A stretch of DNA of 53,170 nucleotides. Origin: Actinomadura sp. HBU206391. GTDB lineage: Bacteria > Actinomycetota > Actinomycetes > Streptosporangiales > Streptosporangiaceae. Below are positions 1 to 6,957 of the stretch, in pieces; within the stretch, counting starts at the first letter, position 1; the number at the start of each line of letters is the position of its first letter. The stretch lies in contig NZ_JABVEB010000029.1 in NCBI RefSeq assembly GCF_014323665.1, positions 1-53,170 of the forward strand, in the 5' to 3' direction. Made by a program: the position numbers and the translations under genes. The notes beneath the pieces were generated by a model that was given only the letters and a program-made list of their open reading frames with translations, did no database searches and was not told the DNA's origin.

Positions 1-61
1 CGATCGCCGGGGTGGCCACAATCGGCCGTGAACCGATCGTCAAGTGGCATGAGTCCGTACC

Positions 62-1087
62 GTGCGCAAGGTGAGGATTCCTGACAGGTTCGAACGGGGT
101 GACCGCATCGGCGACGCCGCCGATGGGGATCTCGAGGACCGGCGGTTCCGAAGGCGGCTGCGGCCGATCCGGATCCCGGAGCCGACGCAAGACGAACTCG
201 ACACGCTTTCGGTCAAAGAGCGCATCGAGCTGATGGATCGGCGACGGCAGGGCGGGCGTCAGACGCTCAACAGTGTCGGCATCCTGTTCGGAGTTCTCTT
301 CACCGCGGGAAGCCTGATCGCTACCGCGATGACCCTCCGCACCGCCCAAGAGGACCGGGCGACCGATCGTTTCACCAGAACCGTCGAACAACTCGGTTCG
401 GACAAGCGCGACGTTCGTGTGGGCGCCATCTACACGATGGAGCGGATCGCAGCGGACTCCGACCGTGATGATCCGACGATCATCGCGCTCCTGACCTCGT
501 TGGTTCGAGAACACGACCCGGCTCCTGGCGCCGAGGTCCCTGAGGAGCCCGCCACCGATGTGCAGGCGGCGCTGGCCGTTCTCGTTCGTCTGGACGGCGC
601 GCGCGAATCACGGCGTCTTGATCTGCACCGGGTCCGGTTGCCCCGCGCGCAGGTCGTCGAGGGTGACCTCAGCTGGGCGAATTTGCGCTACGCGGATCTG
701 ACCGGTGCCGACCTGACCGGCGCGAACCTGGCCAATACGGATCTGCACAGTGCCAAGTTGGCCGGCGCGGATCTGACCGGTGCCAACCTGACCGGCGCGA
801 ACCTGTACAAGGCGGATCTGACCGGCGCGATCCTGAGCGACACGAACCTGACCCGCGCGTACCTGGCCCGAGCGACCCCGACCGGCGCGGAGCTCATCAA
901 CGCGGTCCTGGTCGGCGCGATCCTGAACGATTCGAATCTGTCCCGGGCGGACCTGTCCGGCGCCGACCTGAGCGGCGCGGTCCTTTTCAAAACGAATCTG
1001 ACCGGCGCGAGCCTCCACGACATCACAGGTCCCTCTCCTGAGGAGATCCGCAAGGTGGCCAGAACGAACGGCGACACTCTTTTCTGA
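62..1087 (+). CDS. Membrane-anchored pentapeptide-repeat protein
   Basis: 341 aa from a GTG start. Residues 69-92 form one hydrophobic segment. It is followed by a conserved-looking helical part (about 100-150, including RFTRTVEQLGS and IYTMERIA) that I associate with actinobacterial pentapeptide-repeat proteins. From about residue 185 to 320 the chain is a run of A(D/N)LxG pentapeptides, which fold as a right-handed quadrilateral beta-helix. The repeats are also visible in the DNA as a 15-bp periodicity between about 660 and 1010. The family is often a scaffold and some members mimic DNA to protect gyrase, but nothing here indicates a partner. The basic N-terminus before the membrane segment suggests a cytoplasmic N-terminus. 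There is no clear ribosome binding site before the GTG, so the start is less certain than the frame. Confidence 0.85.
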   Translation: MRKVRIPDRFERGDRIGDAADGDLEDRRFRRRLRPIRIPEPTQDELDTLSVKERIELMDRRRQGGRQTLNSVGILFGVLFTAGSLIATAMTLRTAQEDRATDRFTRTVEQLGSDKRDVRVGAIYTMERIAADSDRDDPTIIALLTSLVREHDPAPGAEVPEEPATDVQAALAVLVRLDGARESRRLDLHRVRLPRAQVVEGDLSWANLRYADLTGADLTGANLANTDLHSAKLAGADLTGANLTGANLYKADLTGAILSDTNLTRAYLARATPTGAELINAVLVGAILNDSNLSRADLSGADLSGAVLFKTNLTGASLHDITGPSPEEIRKVARTNGDTLF

Positions 1088-1144
1088 CGGGACGGGTCTC
1101 ACGCACGGCCTGTCTGCCGTCATCGCGCTTCCGAGTTCCCGACC

Positions 1145-1191
1145 CGACAACCGGGTCTTGTCGGGGTGGTTTCGACAACTTATGGTTGTCG
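1145..1191 (+). promoter_or_regulatory. Promoter with two CGACAA-N7-TTGTCG operators
   Basis: Two dyads with identical arms and identical 7-base spacers lie 28 bp apart: CGACAA(N7)TTGTCG at 1145-1163 and again at 1173-1191. They overlap a candidate promoter, -35 TTGTCG at 1158-1163 and -10 TATGGT at 1181-1186 with a 17-bp spacer. This would start transcription at about 1193, the A of the next gene's ATG. The second dyad covers the -10 region and ends one base before the ATG. Binding there should block transcription. The obvious candidate ligand is the HTH protein encoded immediately downstream, which is inference. Confidence 0.7.
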
Positions 1192-1192
1192 C

Positions 1193-2068
1193 ATGGGTGA
1201 GGTGAGCGTGCGGACCCTGGTACGGGCCGTCCAGGAGCGGGCCGGAAGCAACGACCCGCTGGTGCTGCTGGAGACAGCGATGGTCGTCGCGGGGGAGACC
1301 AGTTCTGCGGCGGACGGTCTGATCGAGCACTACGTGGGCGCCGCTCGTGCGGTGAACGTGTCATGGACACTGATCGGTGAACGGCTCGGGGTGTCCAAAC
1401 AGGCTGCCCGGCAGAAGTTCGCCCACCGCCTGGAGGTCAGCGACCTCATCGGCGATGCCGCCGAGAGCATGGTCATGGCACCGCGGCTGTCGGCCTGCCT
1501 GCAAGCGGCACAGGCTGCCGCTGACGCTGACGACAGTGTCCCTGGTACCCAGCACCTGCTACTCGGCGTGCTGCACGTCGGAGTGGCCGCCAACATCCTG
1601 GACCAACTCGGCGTCACTCGCGACAAGGTCCGGGAGGCCAGTGCCCGCCTCTTCGAGCCCGCGATGATTGCTGACGGGGACGGCCGGGAACGCCGGGTCG
1701 TCGGCGACGGCGATGCCGAGAACGCGGTGACCGGGGCCCGCCGACTGGCCGCCCGGCGCGGGCAGTCCCAGTTCCGTTCTGAGCACCTGCTGTTCTGCCT
1801 GGCCACCGATCCCGGCTCCTCAGCCCGCCGAGTTCTCAACGACCTCGGTGTGGACGTAGCCCGGCTCAAGAAGGAACTCGACGAATGGGTCGCCCCCGTC
1901 CAGCGCCGGCACCGCCGCATCGGCAAGAGCAAAGGCACCGGCCGGGCCTGCTCGTTCTGCGGCTGTAAAGACCTCGGCCCCCTGGTCGCTGGACCCGGCG
2001 TGTGGATCTGCGGCAACTGTGCCCGAACCGCCCTCGACATCCTGCACGCCGAACCACGCGGCGGCTGA
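1193..2068 (+). CDS. HTH / Clp_N-domain / ClpX-type zinc-finger protein
   Basis: 291 aa from the ATG at 1193. An in-frame GTG at 1166 exists but would lie inside the promoter, so the leaderless ATG is preferred. Residues about 56-78 (SWTLIGERLGVSKQAARQKF) read as a helix-turn-helix. Residues about 96-235 resemble the double Clp repeat of ClpA/ClpC N-domains (TQHLLLGVL, SEHLLFCLA), which bind adaptors or substrates. The C-terminus has CSFCG and CGNC pairs spaced like the ClpX zinc-binding domain. There is no AAA+ ATPase. Known Clp_N-only proteins in actinobacteria are poorly described. The HTH plus twin operators at its own promoter suggest an autoregulated transcription factor that senses proteostasis, which is inference. 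Alternative: a Clp adaptor with a vestigial HTH. Confidence 0.8.
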   Translation: MGEVSVRTLVRAVQERAGSNDPLVLLETAMVVAGETSSAADGLIEHYVGAARAVNVSWTLIGERLGVSKQAARQKFAHRLEVSDLIGDAAESMVMAPRLSACLQAAQAAADADDSVPGTQHLLLGVLHVGVAANILDQLGVTRDKVREASARLFEPAMIADGDGRERRVVGDGDAENAVTGARRLAARRGQSQFRSEHLLFCLATDPGSSARRVLNDLGVDVARLKKELDEWVAPVQRRHRRIGKSKGTGRACSFCGCKDLGPLVAGPGVWICGNCARTALDILHAEPRGG

Positions 2069-2214
2069 TCGCGGCCCGGCCCGGATCTGTTCCGCCAGAG
2101 CCGCAGACTTCTCTCGAACTTCTCTTCACAACGCCGCAAAAGGTGTCATGCGACGCGGCTTCGCGGCTCAGAGCAGCGCATGCTCAAGGTATCGAGCAAG
2201 GTGAGGAGGGCGTC

Positions 2215-2382
2215 ATGATCGCTCTGACCGCGGTAATCGGTGGCCTGATGTTCGTCGCGTACCTGGCCAACCTCTGGGTGTTCCAGCGCGCCACCCGGAA
2301 CGACCCGCTGACCACGTCGGCCCAGAGTTCCCAGTGCCTGCTGGCCAGGCGCTACGTCGGCGTCTACGTCCGGCGTCCCTGA
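2215..2382 (+). CDS. Small single-pass membrane protein (55 aa)
   Basis: The ATG at 2215 follows a strong GAGGAGGG Shine-Dalgarno ending about 4 bases upstream. The first 20 residues are hydrophobic (IALTAVIGGLMFVAYLANLWVF), giving one membrane segment, followed by a short basic tail ending RRYVGVYVRRP. I do not recognise a family. A hairpin terminator lies just after it. The case rests on the ribosome binding site and the membrane segment; the short length keeps confidence moderate. Confidence 0.5.
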   Translation: MIALTAVIGGLMFVAYLANLWVFQRATRNDPLTTSAQSSQCLLARRYVGVYVRRP

Positions 2383-2408
2383 GCCCTGCCCATGTCCGTG
2401 AGGAGTGA

Positions 2409-2450
2409 GCAGGCCGCCGAGCCGCTGTGCACGCGGCGACGCCGGCCTGC
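2409..2450. terminator. Hairpin between convergent genes
   Basis: GCAGGCCG at 2409-2416 pairs with CGGCCTGC at 2443-2450, with further pairing possible inside the loop. It sits in the 71-bp gap between a plus-strand gene ending at 2382 and a minus-strand gene ending at 2454, so it can serve both. No T-tract is present, as is common in high-GC actinobacteria. Confidence 0.5.
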
Positions 2451-2453
2451 CGC

Positions 2454-4469
2454 TCAGCGGCGGAAATCGCCGCGGTAGTTGTCCCACTCTTCAGGGGTAC
2501 GGCGCGGATTCTCGCCCGTGTCGTAGGCGGAGCCGTACGAGCCGTTCGTGCCGTTCGGGTCCGCCGGGGGCTGAGGCGGCGGCTGCTGGCCGTAGCTCTG
2601 CTCCGACCCGTAGTAGCCGGTCCCGCCGGTGTCGTACCCGCCGCTGGGAGGCTGCTGGCTCTGCTCGCCGTAGCCGCCTCCGGTTCCGAGCGGGTCGGAG
2701 TTGCCGTAGCTGCTTCCGGTGAAGTCGGAGTAGCGCCCGGGCTCGCCGGAGGGGTTGCTCGAGAGCGGAGAGGTCGACGAGGAGTCGCTCTGGCCGCCGA
2801 AGGAGCTGTAGCTGTCCATCCGGGTCGAGCCGGAGTCGTAACCGCTCAGCGGGTCGTCATAGCGCGGGCTCTCATACGTTGGCGAGGTCGGGTAACCGCC
2901 GGTGGAGTAACCCTGCCCAGGGCCACCCTGTCCGGAGCCGCCCTGTCCCGGGCCGCCCTGTCCCGGGCCGCCCTGCCCGCCGCCCTGTGCGCCGCTGCCG
3001 TAGCCGTCGTGGGACGGTGCCGCGGGCGCGCTGGAGCCGTAGCCGCCGTAGCCCTCCCCACCAGAGCCGGTGGAGCCGGTGGAGCCGCTGTAGCCGTCGC
3101 CACTGGTACCGCTGTAGCCGTCACCGCTGGAGTAGCCGCCTCCGGAGTAGCCGCCCCCCGAGAAACCGCCGGTCGAGGTGGGCTGCTCGCCGGACGGGGT
3201 GTGCAGCGGACCGGGGTCGTATCCAGACGTGGGGGCGGGGCTCGACGACGACCAGGGCGCGCCGCCGAACGACGGGTCGACCGTGGTGCTCAGCGGGTCG
3301 TTGAGCGGGTCGGTCAGTGATCCGCCACCGTACGACGGCGTCGGCGCGCCCGGCGAGGGCGTGTCCGCCGGCGAACCGGACCGCTGGCGACCCGACTGGA
3401 TGCGCTGGAGCAGCTCGTCGACGGTGGGCAGCCGCTGGGAGTCGGTGTCATTGCCGGATCCGGGCGATCCGGCGGGCGGACCGCTCAACGGGCTCTCGGG
3501 GAACCCGCCGAGCGGGTCGCTCGAGTACGACCGGGAGGGCTGCGCGGGCTGGTGCGAGGACTGGAAGGACGGCGAGGCCTCCAGGCCCTGGTCGCTGCGC
3601 GCCGGCGGCATGCCGAGCGGGTCGGGAGCGTGGGTGGGCTGGTGTGGAGCCATGCCCAGCGGGTCCGGTGCGTGGGTGGGCTGGTGCGGGCCCATGCCGA
3701 GCGGGTCGGGAGCGTGCGTGGGCTGGTGCGGGCCCATGCCGAGCGGGTCGGGAGCGTGCGTGGGCTGCTGCGGGCCCATGCCCAGCGGGTCGGGAGCGTG
3801 CGTGGGCTGCTGCGGGCCCATGCCGAGCGGGTCGGGAGCATGCGTGGGCTGCTGCGGGCCCATGCCCAGCAGGTCCGGTGCGTGCGTGGGCTGGTGCGTG
3901 CCCATGCCCAGCGGATCGGGAGCGTGTGACGGCGGGCTGGGCGTCATGCCCAGCGGGTCCGGCGCGAACGACGACGCGGGCGTCACCGGCTGCGGGCCGG
4001 TGGACGAGTGGCCGGCGGTCGCGGGAGCGACCGGCATGTCGTACTCGTCCGGCGTCGTACCGAGCGGGTCGGCGCCGCGTTCCATGTCGTCCGGCTCTGG
4101 GGCGCCGTCGTGCTGCCAGGGGAACTTCGGCTTGTCGAAGGTGATGGTGGCCCAGTAGTCGTCGTCGGCCATCTCATCGTTGGCACGCCCACGCCGTGGA
4201 GCGGCGGGGGCGGGCTCGGCCGGAGGCGCGGACATGGGCGGGGCGGCGACAGGCGCGGACAACGGGGCTCCGGCCACCCGGCGGTCGTAACCGGCGGAGT
4301 AGCCGTCCTCGCCTTCCTCATCAAGGCCGTCGTGCCGCGTCTGCGACTCGTCGTCCATCCAGTCGTCGTCATCGGCGCGGGCCTGCCTGTTCGCCCGCAT
4401 GCCGAGCGCGACGAGGACCACTACGAGTATGACGACCACAATGAGGCCGAGTACGACGATGTAAGTCAT
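2454..4469 (-). CDS. Membrane-anchored disordered protein with DPLG repeats
   Basis: 671 aa from the ATG at 4469, preceded by GGGTGGT. Another in-frame ATG lies 18 bases upstream. Residues 1-25 (MTYIVVLGLIVVVILVVVLV) form one membrane segment, followed by an acidic stretch. The rest is low-complexity and probably disordered. A central array of nine 14-residue repeats is built on HAPDPLGMGPQQPT. Further scattered DPLG or DPL motifs flank the array on both sides. The C-terminal third is rich in G, S, Y and Q (GGYSGGGYSSGDGYSG, GQGGPGQGG). There is no recognisable enzymatic domain. The single N-terminal anchor with a long cytoplasmic or external tail suggests a scaffold or condensate-forming protein. 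DPLG could be a linear interaction motif. Both are inference. Confidence 0.75.
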   Translation of the reverse strand: MTYIVVLGLIVVVILVVVLVALGMRANRQARADDDDWMDDESQTRHDGLDEEGEDGYSAGYDRRVAGAPLSAPVAAPPMSAPPAEPAPAAPRRGRANDEMADDDYWATITFDKPKFPWQHDGAPEPDDMERGADPLGTTPDEYDMPVAPATAGHSSTGPQPVTPASSFAPDPLGMTPSPPSHAPDPLGMGTHQPTHAPDLLGMGPQQPTHAPDPLGMGPQQPTHAPDPLGMGPQQPTHAPDPLGMGPHQPTHAPDPLGMGPHQPTHAPDPLGMAPHQPTHAPDPLGMPPARSDQGLEASPSFQSSHQPAQPSRSYSSDPLGGFPESPLSGPPAGSPGSGNDTDSQRLPTVDELLQRIQSGRQRSGSPADTPSPGAPTPSYGGGSLTDPLNDPLSTTVDPSFGGAPWSSSSPAPTSGYDPGPLHTPSGEQPTSTGGFSGGGYSGGGYSSGDGYSGTSGDGYSGSTGSTGSGGEGYGGYGSSAPAAPSHDGYGSGAQGGGQGGPGQGGPGQGGSGQGGPGQGYSTGGYPTSPTYESPRYDDPLSGYDSGSTRMDSYSSFGGQSDSSSTSPLSSNPSGEPGRYSDFTGSSYGNSDPLGTGGGYGEQSQQPPSGGYDTGGTGYYGSEQSYGQQPPPQPPADPNGTNGSYGSAYDTGENPRRTPEEWDNYRGDFRR
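3610..3987. repeat. Nine tandem copies of a 42-bp repeat
   Basis: The start of the unit (ATGCCSAGCGGGTC on the plus strand) recurs at 3610, 3652, 3694, 3736, 3778, 3820, 3862, 3904 and 3946, an exact 42-bp period. It encodes the 14-residue HAPDPLGM repeats on the minus strand. The middle units are nearly identical and the outer ones have diverged, as expected from slippage or unequal crossing-over with in-frame copy-number change. Confidence 0.95.
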
Positions 4470-4695
4470 TGCACCACCCAATGCCATGGCCCAGCGAGTA
4501 GCGCCAGCGTTGCCCGCGGGATGATCCCGATGGTCGCTGACGGCCTGGTCCCCTGGGACCTCAACCGATTCTGGCTGACCGCTATGACCGTTGTCACACC
4601 CTTCGCGGATATCTACCTTCACACGAGTCGCCTCGTATGGCCACTTTGGCCGGTTCGTACGGCCGTCTACCCCGTGATCCCGTGGTCCAACGGAT

Positions 4696-5268
4696 CTAAG
4701 CGCCGCTGAAGTTCCCGGTGATCCTGCCCCGGCCGATCGTGAGCTTGGCGATGTCGTTCAGCGAGTCCTTCAACGCCGCACCCTGGGGCATCTGCACCTT
4801 TTCGCTGAGGGCGTAGATCGTGTACCGGTACCGGTATCGCTGCCGGTCTCCCCGTTTCGGGCACGGCGGTGTGTAGCCGATCTTGCCCGAGGTGTTCCGG
4901 CCTTCGACCGCTTTGTCGGGGCGGGCTCCCTCCACCAGTTCGGTGGTGGTCCCGTCGATGTTGGCGATCAGCCAGAGGACCGCCGCGCCGTCCGGGGCGT
5001 CGGCGGAGTCGGTCACGATGGCGAACGCCTTGGTGTTGGCCGGCGCCCCTGACCACCGTAGCGGGGGAGTCTTGCCCCGGCCCCCGTTGCCGGAGCAGCC
5101 GAAGCGGGCCGGGATCTCGCCGCCATCACGGAACGCCGGACTGGTCACGGTGAACCAGTCCGATAGCTCGGCGCTCTGTGTGGTGGCCTGTCCATTGAGT
5201 CCGCAGCTGGTCAGCAGCGTGATCCCGACGGCAGCGACCGCGGCCGGCCGCCAATGTCTTCTCATCAT
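4696..5268 (-). CDS. YbhB/YbcL-type (PEBP) lipoprotein
   Basis: 190 aa. The N-terminus is a lipoprotein signal with lipobox LTSC (Cys22), so the protein should be anchored outside the membrane. The mature part carries the phosphatidylethanolamine-binding-protein fold signatures: FRDGGEIPARFGC, TPPLRWSGAP, FAIVTDSADAPDG, WLIANI and the C-terminal YRYTIYAL. Bacterial YbhB/YbcL proteins bind small anionic ligands; no enzymatic role is established. Two ATGs open the frame (5268 and 5265). It diverges from ndh across a 287-bp region. Confidence 0.85.
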   Translation of the reverse strand: MMRRHWRPAAVAAVGITLLTSCGLNGQATTQSAELSDWFTVTSPAFRDGGEIPARFGCSGNGGRGKTPPLRWSGAPANTKAFAIVTDSADAPDGAAVLWLIANIDGTTTELVEGARPDKAVEGRNTSGKIGYTPPCPKRGDRQRYRYRYTIYALSEKVQMPQGAALKDSLNDIAKLTIGRGRITGNFSGA

Positions 5269-5490
5269 TGAATATTGCTCCCGGTGGACACCTTAGCCGG
5301 GTGCCGGACGGCGTCGGCGTCTTTTGCGCTCAGCGAGGCGTGTGCCGGGCGGGATCTCCTGGTGCGACGCCCGGATGTGACGTCGGTCATATTTATGTAC
5401 GGCTCGGCGAAGGAGTGCTGTAGTTCACACCGCAATAAAAGATCATCGTTGCGAATGTGTTAACTTCTGCTGTTCTTCGCTCTTAATCAC

Positions 5491-5536
5491 TTGAAGGGGA
5501 CTGGGTCATCGGGTAGCTTGTGAATGTCTTCACAAG
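5491..5536 (+). promoter_or_regulatory. Promoter with Rex operator upstream of ndh
   Basis: CTTGTGAA-TGTC-TTCACAAG at 5517-5536 is a perfect 8-bp-arm palindrome. It matches the published Rex operator consensus TTGTGAANNNNTTCACAA at every fixed position. It overlaps the end of a candidate -10 (TAGCTT, 5514-5519) that has a -35 TTGAAG (5491-5496) 17 bp upstream. Rex is a repressor that releases DNA when NADH/NAD+ is high, and ndh is a classic target in streptomycetes. The site therefore predicts induction of the downstream NADH dehydrogenase under reductive stress. The rex gene is not in this window. Confidence 0.88.
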
Positions 5537-5555
5537 CGTCAAGAGGGAGGCCTTG

Positions 5556-6899
5556 ATGGCCACGAGACCGAAGGACGTCCCCCACATCCTCATCGTCGGC
5601 GGCGGCTACGTCGGTATGTACACCGCGCTGCGGCTGCACAAGAAGCTGCGTTCGGAGCTGCGGCGAGGCGAGGTCGAGATCACCGTCGTCGACCCGCAGT
5701 CGTACATGACCTACCAGCCGTTCCTGCCGGAGGCCGCTGCCGGGAACCTCTCGCCGCGGCACGTGGTGGCCCCGCTGCGGCGGGTGCTGCCCAAGGCGAC
5801 GGTGCTCAACGCCCGGCTGACCGAGCTCGACCACTCCGGCCGCTGGGCCATCGTGCAGCCGATCGTCGGGCCGCCGAAGCGGATCTCCTATGACTACCTC
5901 GTGATGGCCGCCGGGTCGGTGTCGCGCACGCTGCCGATCCCCGGGCTCGCCGAGCACGGCATCGGCTTCAAGACCATCGGCGAGGCGATCCACCTCCGCA
6001 ACCACGTGCTGGCGCAGCTCGACATCGCCGCGACCACCGATGACGAGGAGGTGCGCCGCCGGGCGCTCACGTTCGTCTTCGTCGGGGGCGGCTTCGCCGG
6101 CGTCGAGGCGCTGGCCGAGCTGGAGGACATGGCCCGCAACGCCAGCCGCTACTACGGCAACGTCAACGTCGAGGACATGCGCTGGGTGTTGGTCGAGGCC
6201 TCGGACCGCATCCTCCCCGAGGTCGGCCCGGAGATGGGCCGCTGGACCGCCGAGCAGTTGCGCGGCCGCGGCATCGACGTCCGCATGAAGACCTACCTCG
6301 ACTCGGCCGTCGGCGGGAAGGTCGAGCTCTCCGACGGGACGGAGTTCCTCTCCGACACGCTGGTCTGGACGGCCGGCGTGAAGGCCGCGCCGGTGCTGCG
6401 CTCGACCGACCTTCCGCTCGACGAGCGGGGACGGGTCAAGGCCACCGAGTACCTGACCGTCGAGGGCGTGGTGCGGGCCTTCACGGCCGGCGACAACGCC
6501 GCCGTGCCCGACCTGACCAGCGAGGGGCAGCTCTGCGCGCCCAACGCCCAGCACGCGGTCCGTCAGGCGAAGGTACTGGCCGACAACCTCGTGCGCTCGC
6601 TGCGCGGCAAGAACCTCAAGCCGTACGAGCACGCCTCTGTGGGGTCGGTCGCCGGGCTCGGGCTGTACAAGGGCGTGGCGTACGTCTACGGCGTGAAGCT
6701 CAAGGGCGTCGCGGCGTGGTTCATGCACCGCACCTACCACCTGTCCCGGGTGCCGACCCTCAACCGCAAGGTGCGCGTGCTCGCCGACTGGACGCTGGCG
6801 CTGGTCTTCCGCCGCGAGACGGTGTCGCTCGGCAGCCTCGAGCAGCCGCGCGCCGAGTTCGAGCTGGCCAGCCGCGAGGACGTCCGCCAGGTGGCCTGA
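5556..6899 (+). CDS. ndh: Type II NADH dehydrogenase (NDH-2)
   Basis: 447 aa from the ATG at 5556, chosen because GAGGGAGG lies 5 bases before it. The in-frame GTG at 5520 falls inside the Rex operator. An N-terminal FAD Rossmann motif is seen (HILIVGGGYVGMYTALRL, about residues 10-27). A second NAD-binding motif follows (FVFVGGGFAGVEALAELEDM, about 170-189), then the FTAGDNAA segment that contacts FAD. The C-terminal amphipathic region with AWFMHRTYHL is typical of membrane-bound NDH-2. It oxidises NADH and reduces menaquinone at the inner face of the membrane without pumping protons. The Rex operator in front fits regulation by NADH/NAD+. Confidence 0.93.
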   Translation: MATRPKDVPHILIVGGGYVGMYTALRLHKKLRSELRRGEVEITVVDPQSYMTYQPFLPEAAAGNLSPRHVVAPLRRVLPKATVLNARLTELDHSGRWAIVQPIVGPPKRISYDYLVMAAGSVSRTLPIPGLAEHGIGFKTIGEAIHLRNHVLAQLDIAATTDDEEVRRRALTFVFVGGGFAGVEALAELEDMARNASRYYGNVNVEDMRWVLVEASDRILPEVGPEMGRWTAEQLRGRGIDVRMKTYLDSAVGGKVELSDGTEFLSDTLVWTAGVKAAPVLRSTDLPLDERGRVKATEYLTVEGVVRAFTAGDNAAVPDLTSEGQLCAPNAQHAVRQAKVLADNLVRSLRGKNLKPYEHASVGSVAGLGLYKGVAYVYGVKLKGVAAWFMHRTYHLSRVPTLNRKVRVLADWTLALVFRRETVSLGSLEQPRAEFELASREDVRQVA

Positions 6900-6957
6900 G
6901 GGGGCTGAGGGGCTCTGAGGGAACCCTGCGGAGCCCCTGCGTCGGAGGTTCATCCGC

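Noticed and set aside
608..1330. Long minus-strand frame opposite the pentapeptide-repeat gene
   Set aside because: Its Arg/Gln/Asp-rich repeats (AGQIR, AGQVG) are the mirror of the 15-bp pentapeptide repeats on the other strand, with no ribosome binding site or domain.
2427..4158. Long plus-strand frames opposite the DPLG-repeat gene
   Set aside because: They are antisense products of low-complexity GC-rich DNA; the minus-strand product has a membrane anchor, a ribosome binding site and a coherent motif structure.
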